Assembly: GCA_009733575.1 (NCBI GenBank)
Contig: ML769388.1
Coordinates: forward strand, 680,857-744,856
Source: Gymnopus androsaceus JB14
Taxonomy: Eukaryota; Basidiomycota; Agaricomycetes; Agaricales; Omphalotaceae
Length of the DNA stretch: 64,000 bases
Direction of reading: 5' to 3'
Made by a program: the position numbers and the translations under genes
Notes under the pieces: generated by a model
Databases searched by the model: none
Seen by the model: only the letters and a program-made list of their open reading frames with translations
What the model was told of the DNA's origin: nothing
Part shown: positions 12,612 to 21,668 of the stretch, piece after piece
How positions within the stretch are numbered: position 1 is the stretch's first letter
Layout of the letters: each line of letters begins with the position of its first letter

Positions 12612-12956
12612 TCAAGTCGAGATCAGCTGGATTTGGCCTTTGAGAGGTAGTCGAAAGTATATTCCAGCTATCTGAATGGTACCTTGAATCCTGTCTTTGC
12701 GTAAATCAGGAATGCGGGCCATACAGTCAGTGATCTGCAACTGCGAGAGCGCGATAAAAGGTAATGAACTCTGATGTTGGGCTAAGTTGGGCTGAATCCA
12801 CTTTGATGGCTGTTGTCGTTGGTGGAGAAGCGAGTATAGATCACTGACATGGCCTTTTCCTCTTGACACGCCCTCTTCATCCATGGCATCGTCTTCGGAG
12901 GTATTGCAGGAAAGGTCGGGTACCTGAGGTTCACGGTAGGGCCAAGGTTGAATCAT
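12612..12956 (-). CDS. Possible small protein or terminal exon, unrecognised
   Basis: A 114-residue minus-strand frame with ATG at 12956 and stop at 12612. Composition is protein-like (SEDDAMDEEGVSRGKGHV, MARIPDLRKDRIQGTIQIAG), and the frame stays open some way upstream of the ATG, so this could be a last exon. No domain recognised. It is convergent with nothing and lies about 290 bp upstream of the SprT gene on the other strand. It could be chance. Confidence 0.3.
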   Translation of the reverse strand: MIQPWPYREPQVPDLSCNTSEDDAMDEEGVSRGKGHVSDLYSLLHQRQQPSKWIQPNLAQHQSSLPFIALSQLQITDCMARIPDLRKDRIQGTIQIAGIYFRLPLKGQIQLIST

Positions 12957-13242
12957 TAGTGGATAGGATCGTTCCAGTAGTCCAAGTTGACATCTACGAA
13001 TCCTGGCAGGTTCTGTATAGCTCTCGAAAGAGATGTTAATCTAGCCAAAACACCGGGGTTGCTATCGGAGTATGTATGTGAAAGGTATGCGCGTTATGAT
13101 GGTTGAGAAGATGACACGGCCGCGCGCTTCTTGGGCATCATGAGCAATAAGTCACGCACACGCGCTGTTCAGTTCCGTGACGCGATCGAACTTTGTCCTT
13201 CTTTCTTTTTTCTTGTTTCTTGGAAGTGCCCAGGGCAAAGAC

Positions 13243-15387
13243 ATGCCTCAGGAGAAGCACGCAACCTTACGGAAAGTTCCTTCCCTCATTCTAAATACCA
13301 ACGCCAACCGTACAAAGCCTCGAGATACTACTCGGTTGAGGCAAGATGCTGAATTAGAAATAGTCCCGGATAGCGAAGAAGAGCGAATTCGACGTTCGTA
13401 AGTGGCTATCACTTTTATTCCGTCGCTGTAGCTCATCGGGTTCTTTCAAGAACATCTAAAGCTCTGGAAGTGTCAAAGTCATCGAAATATCGTCTGATGA
13501 AGAAGAAGAGTACGTTTGGCTCTTTCGTTACGACTGATAGACTATAGCTTGGTGTCATTTAGCAGGGACTCGGACAATGATTTCTTCACGAGCAAGCCGT
13601 CTGTGCCGCGGGACATGGTATCTTCTGCCACACCGGCTGTACCGAAGAGGTATGCAACTGTATCATAAAAGTGAAAACGTCAATTACATCTCCTTTTCCA
13701 GCTCTTCCAAGATTTCGAGAAAGTTCGGTCCTTCTCGTAGGGTGATTGAAAGTTCCGATTCCGAAGACGCAGATGAACACAACGTCGCGGCAAACGAAGT
13801 TATAGAGCTCACGGACGATGATGAACCTGCGCCTATCAATTTGCCTCTCCCTTCGCGTTCCAGGTCGCCTTCCAAACCTAGTGGTGTTCATCGCCATCGG
13901 AACCTCTACGCGGATTTGGATGACACGGATTTGGATGACTCGGATGCATCACCCCCTTCGCCTCTCCGTGATGCTGCCGTCTTAGTTCTGTACGAAGGCT
14001 TTTTCTCATCTTTCAGTCAATGCTGACTCCTTGATTCAGTAATGACCCTCCCCGCAGTCAGTGTAAACCGATTCCTTTGCTCGACAACAAAGGCGAAGGC
14101 TCCTCGACCCCCAGACGTATTAATGCCGGAACAGTCAGGGTCACGATTGATGTTCAAGTCACTCCTGTTTCCGCGGCTTCCCTCTCACCTTCGAAAAGGC
14201 AACCACGAACAGGAAAAAAGGCTGAGGCTGCAGCTAAGCTCGAGAGGTTGAAAACCTATGCTCTAAACCGGTTTTCTGATCTCAATGAAAAGGTTTTCGA
14301 CAACAAGATTCCGACCACGACGAAGATTGAGTGGAACAACAGGTTTACGTCGACTGCAGGCAAAGCTAGTTACCGAAGGTGAGTTTGGGATGATAATAGC
14401 TCGGTCCAAATTATGACCATGTTTGACGATACATGCAGGGATACAGAAGGCATTGTACATAGCAAAATCGAACTTGGGATCAAAGTACTGGATGCGGAAG
14501 GCGAGTCCTTTTTAACAACTATAGCGCGACAAAGTTCGAACTTTCACAGACCGGATCGACCGAACGCTGTCTCATGAGATGTGTCATCTCGCCTGCTGGA
14601 TTATTTGTGCCAAACTTGATGAACAGCATGGTCAGGTTTTCAAAGCTTGGTAAGTTACAAACATATCTATTTCAAACCTAGCTCACCTTTGCAGGGCCGC
14701 GAAAGTCGAAAGGACTTGCCCAGGAATCGTGGTTTCGGTGAGTGATGAATCGAGGTAGTGTAAGACTTACTAGACTGAGCCGCACAATCAGACAACTCAT
14801 GACTACGAGATTCACCGTCCTTGGAACTGGAGTATGTTTAATCATTTTATTGCCTACAAATACTCACGAGTCACAACATCCACAGAATGCGACTTTTGCT
14901 CATTCACGTAGCATAGCTTTACATTCTTGATAACGGTCTGTGAACTGACATCTGCGTTCTTATTAGGTACGGTCGATGGTCAAAGTCTATCAATCCAGAC
15001 GAGAAAGGTTGGGATTAGAACACTCTTGTTTACATTCTTGCTGACTGCTCGGCTTGAAGGATGCGGCGCTTGTCTAAAAGGGCGACTTATCCCGCTGTTT
15101 GAGCAACCAGTCCGGCGTACTCCTACCACACCAAGAGTCAGCCGAATGGCTGCTAGTAAACCCCGAGGTCAGAAGCTGTTCCTCCTTGTTCCTCTCCGCT
15201 TCTGACCATGGCCTCTATGACTGTAGATTCTCCATCCGCTATCCTTCGCAATCTTCCTCCAGTCAAACGTGGGCTCTCGGACGACGGACGAGAGATCATC
15301 TGCATCCATGACTCTGACTCGGAGCCCGAATCGGAGGACGCTGTCGTACTTCTTACAACGGGAATGGCCTCCGCGACCATTTCTTAA
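13243..15387 (+). CDS. SprT-like metalloprotease of the GCNA/acidic-repeat type with SUMO-interacting motifs
   Basis: Predicted nuclear zinc protease for DNA-protein crosslink repair, by analogy with GCNA/Spartan/Wss1. Thirteen exons join in phase to 496 residues; the introns are 45-64 nt and 14501-14549 is GC-AG. ATG 13243 is the first Met in frame. The N-terminal 190 residues are acidic and disordered. They carry two strong SUMO-interacting motifs, VKVIEISSDEEE (about residue 55) and EVIELTDDDE (about residue 130), and a weaker LEIVPDSEEE. The SprT domain starts near TYALNRFSDLNEKVFDNKIP and carries the zinc motif HEMCH (HExxH, about residue 334) with the downstream EQHGQVFKAW. A zinc ribbon follows (CDFC...CGAC) around TYGRWSKSINPDEKG. 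The C-terminus ends in another acidic patch (IHDSDSEPESEDAVVLL). No HMG box is seen, unlike some animal GCNA. Intact gene. Confidence 0.82.
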
Positions 15388-15554
15388 ATTTTGCTAGTGT
15401 TCAAAATTACTTGCTTCACTGCCTGTTGAATGACCATTTTACGAATCGCATTATATACAACCAAGTTCCACTTGATCTGAACGCTAAGTAATATTTGTAC
15501 ACATACATACAATAAATATACCCTGGAATGAAAATTCTGTACATAACCCAAAGT

Positions 15555-18500
15555 CTACAGAGGATCGCATTCGTCTAAGCGTTTCACAATGAGGGGAAGC
15601 TGCACCCCCATGCTTGACTTGCCTTTGACAATCGGTCGTGTAAATAACCCATTGCGTTTACCTATAGTTTGCCCTTCGGGTATGGCAAAAGCAAAATGTG
15701 GAAGTAGTATACTGAGGAAAGCCTTCATTTCCGTAATCGTAAAGCGATATCCTGGGCACGAGCTGGGCCCAAACGAGAATGTCATGACGTTGGCCAAGCC
15801 AGGAAAATTTGGAGGTTGGGCAGAAGAAGGCAATGAGCGCCATCGATCCGGCCTGACACAAGGGTTGTTAACACAGACAGATTTACAATAGACATAATGC
15901 TCACCGAAATTCCAAAGGATCTTCAGACCAGATATCTTTGGCGAAATTGAGACCTTCAAACGGAATATGTATGATGCTTCCTTTTCGAATTTGGATATGC
16001 TCTCCAGGCGACACTACCGTACCATCCGATAGAACAACTGGCTCCGAAACGGGAATTAGGTCGTTTTGCGTAGCTACGCGAAGAGTTCCATGTACTGGTG
16101 GCACTAGCCGTAGTGTTTCTCGAACTACGGCATCTAGCAAGGTGAAAGATTCGAGTACGTCGTAAGCTCTGTCTTCAAAGTGGAAGCTTGTCGTTGAGCT
16201 TGAATCAAGCGTAATCGGGTGAGTTAATTCCGTACGTAGACGGGTTTGAATATCGGGGTGAAGAGCGAGAAAACATAGAGACCAAGACAAAGCGAGTGCA
16301 GTGCTGTCTGAGCCAGCAAAAAAGAATGAAGATATTTGGTCCAGTAGATCCGAATCCGAAAGACGTTTCGCAGAATCGTTCCCAAGATTCGATTTCACTG
16401 CAAATAGAATGAGTTGCCATTTGAGGAAAAAATAATGGCAAGACTCGCTGAGTAGGGTGAGGAGATCCTTTTCACCGGAAGTGCTTGGCGATTCTTTTTC
16501 TGCGCGCAGCAGCTCTTTCTTGTCAGAGATTAGTCTTCGTCCCGTATCAAATATTACTTGACGGGATGCCAACACGGAGCGAGCGATTTCATCTGGCTAC
16601 GAATTATGAGATAAATCTCAAACTGATACTTACTGACTCACCCAAAACTTGTCCAGTACTGGAAGCAATATACGCAAGATTCCCTTCTTATCTGCTAGAT
16701 CAAACATTCGACGGAATGCAAGATACAGTTCCTCCGTCTCGCCATGGATGGCACGAAAGTTATAAGTGAGACAGGCGAGACCAAAAGCGTCGAATGTCGC
16801 CCGAGATATCCAGTGATACACATCGAGAGTATCCTGTCCATTAGGCATACTTTCATCCCATTTATCACGAAGCTCCTCTGCTACTCGGAGAAATACAGGC
16901 GCAAGGGCTTTGATCGACTGTAAAGTGAACGCAGGGCCAATGATCTTCTTCTGCATGAGGTCCCCGACTCTGACCGAAGGGAAGGGAGGGTCCTGTCTGC
17001 AGCGATCGGACAAAAATCCACCAAAAAAACCACTCTAGGTAATTTTTTCCCGCGCTCCACGTTAGCCACGTTTCTGCTTATACTTGAAACAATGACAAAT
17101 TTTCCGGTCTTTTGTCTACCCCCGCCGTCTCCATTTGCGTTGGACTTTGACCTTGGATAAAACTCATAAGATGTCTATAAAAGATCTTTATGTTTTTGCT
17201 TTAACTTCTGTCCCGCGTTGGGCTGTCATTGAATCTGAAGAACTTCGCCATGAACAATTGAATTGCTTGCAAATATCTGATTTCAGTACTCTGTCCCTCT
17301 CCATCAAAGAAATAAACCCTCGCTGGTGAATTTTGTATTGGAACAGTGTTGCATTTTACAGCCTACCATCCAAACTGGTTCTAATGCTTATGGAACAATT
17401 TGTTCCCAGTTTTATGCAAATTTTGGATCGGTTATTTATCGGTCTCTTGTCAAAGCTTTACCTGAGGATGCTGCCGATCGTGAACCACATCCCTACCATC
17501 AGGTGGAGTTTCTGCCTTCCTTGAAGCAAGCACTGTTAACATGCCCTTCCTGCGACATTGATCAATTATTGACTTCGTTATCAGTCAAATCTACATCTCG
17601 CGCAGGCACCTTGTTTTACCGATTCAGATCACCCATTATTAAAGCTAATATTGAATCTAATGACATTTTTACACTGTTGAGCAAGGTTTCCCAACAGCAA
17701 TTTCTCTTGTATATGGTCTCCAATCAGACACTTATTGAGTATTACCTTAGTGAGAACTTTGATAACATCGAGCGCAATACTTCAAATGACGTTTGCAGTT
17801 TGATATTCGCTATTATGGAAGGTTGCGGTTATCCTCCGTCTATTCTCAGTGCCATTTTATCTGCGTTCTCTACTTTTGCAACAAATTATAATCTTGGTCT
17901 CCCTATTCCAGGCTCTCTCAATGATCGCAAACGCCTTGAAAGAAAACAAGCATGCATTCAACGAGTCACAAATGAGATTCTTGCTTTAGAAGCGGCGAAA
18001 GAAATATGGCCACAGCCTGTACCTGACTCTACAATCAAAGAATGTTTTGCATCCTACCGGAGTTCAATTCAATATAAACCTCTATCAGTTTGCACCTCAT
18101 GTGGTGCGGAGGATCAACTGAGAAGTGGTCCATTTATTCCCCTCGCAGCGCTACCTCCGCTGGACAATCTTCGCATGACTAATAATTACATTCTGGAGCA
18201 TACACCTCTTTCGTGGTTCAGATACTTACATGAATCTTTGGATGGCCTCCTTTTGGAACCTAAAGGCATTTGCGCTACAGATGAATCCTGTACACAATTT
18301 GAAATATATTTGTGTGTTCAATGCTATGGTGCCCTTTCAAAGAACAATATGCCTCGATTGGCATTGAACAATAACTTGTATCGTGGTGAGCTCCCCCTTG
18401 ATTTAAAAGATATAACCTGGGTTGAAGAGATGTATGAAGTTATTTTTCACCAAATATTTCGACTTTGATTGATCCGTTTTGATTTCATCTGTGTACATTG

Positions 18501-20305
18501 ACTTGTTCAACTTCAACTTCTAAGTATACTATTTGTAGTGCATGTAAAGGGATTTCAACTTTCAACTTACAAGATGTACTCGCTATGTACGTAAGTGACC
18601 GGACATTTGGGATTTTAATGCAGTTTACCAGCAATGTACAGAACTTCTTGCATTTTAATGGTGAAATTCAGACTTTACATGAAATTTGACATCTAATATG
18701 CCTTTTTTTTGAGGGCAAAGAGGCCCTCAGTGCTGTATTATGCCCAAATAAGGACACTCTGCTATTTTATCCCTAGCATACATAGTGGCACTATTTTCAT
18801 AAAGTTGTGGGTCTCAGTATGGCCCTCCAGTACCATAGTAGACATTCAAATTTTTTTCAGTCTCAATATGCATTGTATGCCTTTCAATGAACAGTTCAAT
18901 TTACTACCACCATCAATAATTGGGTATGCTACCCAAAAATGGCAATCTTGTGTCAGAATGAGTACACAATGAATCTTGTTTTTGACATTGTCATATTGAG
19001 GAAAAGCGAGGCCTAAATCCCACAAAAAGACTGGGTCAATTGTGTTCATTTGCAGCCATTGTTGTTGAAATATAGCATGTCCGGTCACTTACATACATAG
19101 CGAGTACTTGTGCCTCAACAAGTTCAACTTAAAATAGAGAAATTTGAAAGTTGAAGTTGGTCCCAAAGTTGAAAGTTCAAGTTAAACATGTGATTTCAAG
19201 TTAAAAGTTGGAACCCAAAGTTGAAATCAAAGTTGAATCTGAAATATTTGGCAAAAATTGGTATCATGCTTTTTTTGATAGGTTACTAGTTGAATAGAAC
19301 ATATTCTGCAGTTGACACACTGTGAATAACTATTGAAGCACTTGTGTTCTCAAGTAGTACTACTATTGCCCTAAAGTTCAAGTTAAAATAGAGGAAGTCA
19401 AAAGTTGAAGTTGGTCCCAAAGTTGAAATTTTGAGTTAAACATGTGATTTCAAGTTGAAAGTTGAAACCTGAAGTTGAAATCAAAGTTGAAGTCGAAATA
19501 TTTGGTGAAAAATGGTGCCATAGAGATGGCTTGTGCCTTATATTGTACAACGTAGTACCGCAGCATGTATAATATTGTTGATTTATTGTGTATACCTTGG
19601 GTGGTTATACTTATACTTGTAGTGATACGTTCTTAGTCTTTTTTTCAGATAATGCGGCCAGTCGGGGACTGCCACGGCAGTGGCGCTAAGGATGAAATAA
19701 TGAGCAGTGGAGAAATGAACAATCGATAGGCATTATACCTGAAACGCGTGTTCCGTGCCTTCAGTCGTGAATATACCTATGCAGAATCACAATGAGTATG
19801 TGGATAGAGGGTGTAGAGCACTTTACCTGTTCCAATCATCGTCGAGAGGAACGTACGAGTGATTCTGGGCTTCTCATATATAGGTGACACGAGGATATGA
19901 GATACAGCGCGCAGGTCAAATGTCATCAAACGATAGTCGAACTGGGGGGGAGGGGCATTATGATCTCAGATCCCAACTAATAGTATAGCGAGTGGTGTGC
20001 TCACCTTGCCAGAACCATGATACCTGAAGGTCTTTCCATACTTTCCTTTCCAGACTTCATGTTGTGTGGCGCTGAAGTCGGGACTGCAATTGCGCTTCAG
20101 TCTTGGGAGTCTGCAAACAAGATAAAAAGATCACTCACTCTATCACGTACTTGATGTGGCTTGAGAAGAATCGACCTTTGGGACCAGGGAGCTTTCTGAG
20201 CGGATCGAATAACGGTGCGATGACCAAGAGATTCACAATCCACACCAGCCCTCTCCCTAAGATGAGCGCGACGGCTAAAAGAAGGAACGTGGGGGCGGTG
20301 AACAT
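15555..20305 (-). CDS. Cytochrome P450, intact coding frame with a ~2.8-kb transposon-bearing intron
   Basis: Microsomal haem monooxygenase; substrate not predictable. ATG 20305 begins a membrane-anchor helix (TFLLLAVALILGRGLVWIVN), then the proline-rich hinge LPGPKGRFF. The first four exons (20151-20305, 20005-20110, 19827-19941, 19739-19776) encode 138 residues ending EGTEHAFQ. The last four (16642-16950, 16449-16596, 15905-16397, 15555-15852) resume exactly in phase at KKIIGPAFTLQSIKAL and supply the I-helix AGSDSTALALSW, the ExxR motif ETLRL, PDRW and the haem loop FSFGPSSCPGYRF. The total is 553 residues, normal for the family. The intron at 16398-16448 uses a GC donor. The intron at 16951-19738 holds Helitron-like DNA. 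If that intron is not spliced the gene is dead, although every exon is undamaged. Confidence 0.85.
17326..18468 (+). pseudogene. Helitron protein N-terminal fragment (DUF6570-like)
   Basis: Open frame of 380 codons without an ATG start (it opens on GTG). A related upstream frame with Met at 17171 differs in phase, so the start is lost or misread. The C-terminal third matches the domain that precedes the Rep/helicase part of agaricomycete Helitron proteins: VCTSCGAEDQL, PLAALPPLDNLRMTNNYILE, GLLLEPKGIC, YLCVQCYGALSKNNMPRLAL and NNNLYRGELPLDLKDITWVE. The frame stops just after this domain. The Rep (HUH) nuclease and Pif1 helicase regions are missing, so the element could not move on its own. 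Confidence 0.75.
18576..19107. mobile_element. ~530-bp element with 31-bp terminal inverted repeats, nested in the Helitron block
   Basis: The left end (18576-18606, GTACTCGCTATGTACGTAAG then TGACCGGACAT) recurs inverted at 19077-19107 with one mismatch (C/T). The interior has no transposase-sized frame, which fits a MITE-like non-autonomous DNA transposon. No clear target-site duplication is visible next to the ends, so the family is undetermined. It lies within AAGTTGAA-type repeat DNA that appears in opposite orientations on its two sides. Confidence 0.65.
19120..19268. repeat. AAGTTGAA-rich direct repeat, unit A
   Basis: About 150 bp shared with unit B at 19374-19520. Common stretches include AAAGTTGAAGTTGGTCCCAA, AAACATGTGATTTCAAGTT, GAAATCAAAGTTGAA and GAAATATTTGG. 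The unit is itself built of short AAGTTGAA/AAGTTCAA words. A short inverted copy (GATTTCAACTTTCAACTT) lies at about 18506-18570, on the far side of the nested element. Confidence 0.7.
19374..19520. repeat. AAGTTGAA-rich direct repeat, unit B
   Basis: Second copy of the unit described at 19120-19268, about 80-85% identical by eye and offset by about 253 bp. Part of the transposon-derived DNA in the P450 intron. Confidence 0.7.
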
Positions 20306-20780
20306 TGCACCAAATGAATGGAGAATTCGGGATGGCTGTTAACGATAGAGAGAAGAATTGTTCGTAATTGCGCCTGTGGGTCCAGGAATGATTGAATTAA
20401 TACTAGAACAAAGGCTTCCTCTTTTGGACGAAAGTAAGCTGATCGAATTAGACTCTCAGATTTACTGGACTAGATACAAGCTGAACGTCCTGCAACATTT
20501 CAGTAAAGATTTAATAGTGTAATTCGAGGAGTCAAGGTGGTGGTAAGTTAGGTGATCATGCATAACAATATGGCGCCCAGATACAGAACATATGTACGAG
20601 CGCTTAAGCGCTCAACTCGGCATCAGCTAGCCAGGTTTCCCACATTTCACTCGTGACTCTTGACCTGCTCTTGACCTCGACCGTGCTTTTTTTCAAGCAA
20701 AAAGGTGATCTCTGGCTTTGTCCTGCTGCCGCCTTTCGTTCTCAATCAGCACATAGTTAGCTATCCCTAGATCTCTAAAA
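20306..20780. other. Divergent promoter region between the P450 and RPS29
   Basis: 475 bp between two start codons pointing away from each other. It contains the perfect 16-bp palindrome listed separately. No coding frame. Confidence 0.5.
20598..20613. promoter_or_regulatory. Perfect 16-bp palindrome GAGCGCTTAAGCGCTC upstream of RPS29
   Basis: The site reads identically on both strands and lies 168 bp upstream of the RPS29 start codon. A near-copy (GAGCGCT-GA-GCGCTC) lies upstream of the glutaminase gene at 11492-11506. A dimeric regulator site is possible; no binding factor is assigned. Confidence 0.35.
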
Positions 20781-21061
20781 ATGACCCACGACGCTGTTTG
20801 GTTCTCTCGTCCCAGAAAATACGGAAAGGGCGCTCGTCAATGGTAACATTATTTCCTATCATCGACACGGCAATATTTTAATCGGTTTCTGTAGCCGTCT
20901 TTGCGCTCACCAGGCTGGTCTTATCCGCAAGTACGGACTTGATCTTTGCCGTCAGTGCTTCCGTGAAAAGTCTGCTGCCATCGGTTTCGTCAAGGTGAGT
21001 TGCAAGAATTTTACTTTTTATTTCCTAGCGATTAATGATGGCGCTCTCCTAGAACCGGTGA
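20781..21061 (+). CDS. RPS29: 40S ribosomal protein S29 (uS14)
   Basis: Small zinc-binding protein of the 40S head. Three exons (20781-20842, 20895-20994, 21053-21061) give 56 residues, the usual length for the family: [20 protein letters not shown], then [36 protein letters not shown]. The four cysteines of the CxxC...CxxC zinc site are all present. The last exon encodes only Asn-Arg-stop. The start is the only Met and follows AAAA, a typical fungal context. Confidence 0.97.
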
Positions 21062-21668
21062 ACGCTCATTCGACTCTGTTATCACTCGCATTTATATGAT
21101 ACTTCTGCACTATTGCTTGTATGCGGCTTAGGGATATGCTTTTCAATGTTTTCACTCCACGTTCCAAATCCCAGCGTCTCTGTGTGCATGTAGAATCTGT
21201 ATCGTCGAACACTTTCTCGTAGAGAATTAAGAGCTCAAGTTCGCGCCATTTGAAAGGAAAACGACAAGCAATATGATATAAGTATGATCCACACAATAGC
21301 AAGTATCTAATTAACGAATTTATACAGCTGGAGGGAATAACTACAGAATGACAGACAAATAGTGCTGCGACGGACTACTATTAGACAGACAACCGAAGTT
21401 AGAGTGAATGGAGTAACCTGTACAAATGATGTAGTGCCAAATAAGAAAAAAATGTTCGAAACAGCGAAGGTGTACGAAACATTGAAGATATGCAGGTGGC
21501 AAAATACAATGGAGCTTGGTATGATAGATCAGGGATTTCGAAGACCCAGAGATAAAAAGACGCTATGGTTGATATAGGAAAACAGTGATTCAAAATTTGA
21601 TGATTCGAGTAAGGTAGTAGATTCGTGTGGACGTGGAAAGAATGAAGAAAATGATGGTGAGGGGGACT
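21062..21668. other. Intergenic between the convergent RPS29 and PUF genes
   Basis: About 600 bp holding the two 3' UTRs. A/T-rich; no coding frame with support. Confidence 0.5.

Larger units (their letters stand above)
17036..19690 (+). mobile_element. Helitron-like insertion inside the P450 intron (non-autonomous or truncated)
   Basis: AT-rich block of about 2.65 kb between the two halves of the P450 gene. It carries an N-terminal Helitron protein fragment on the plus strand. Its right end shows hairpin-forming dyads (CAGTC/GACTG and ACTGCC/GGCAGT, about 19660-19680) followed a few bases later by CTAA near 19687, which fits a Helitron 3' end (hairpin plus CTRR). A candidate 5' TC start lies near 17036 (TCTAGGTAATTTTTT). 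The canonical A/T target dinucleotide is not obvious, so the exact ends are uncertain. No helicase or Rep domain is present. Confidence 0.6.

Noticed and set aside
15555..17013. First impression of a 5'-truncated P450 pseudogene
   Set aside because: The missing N-terminal half was found intact at 19739-20305 beyond the Helitron-like block, in phase with the 3' half.
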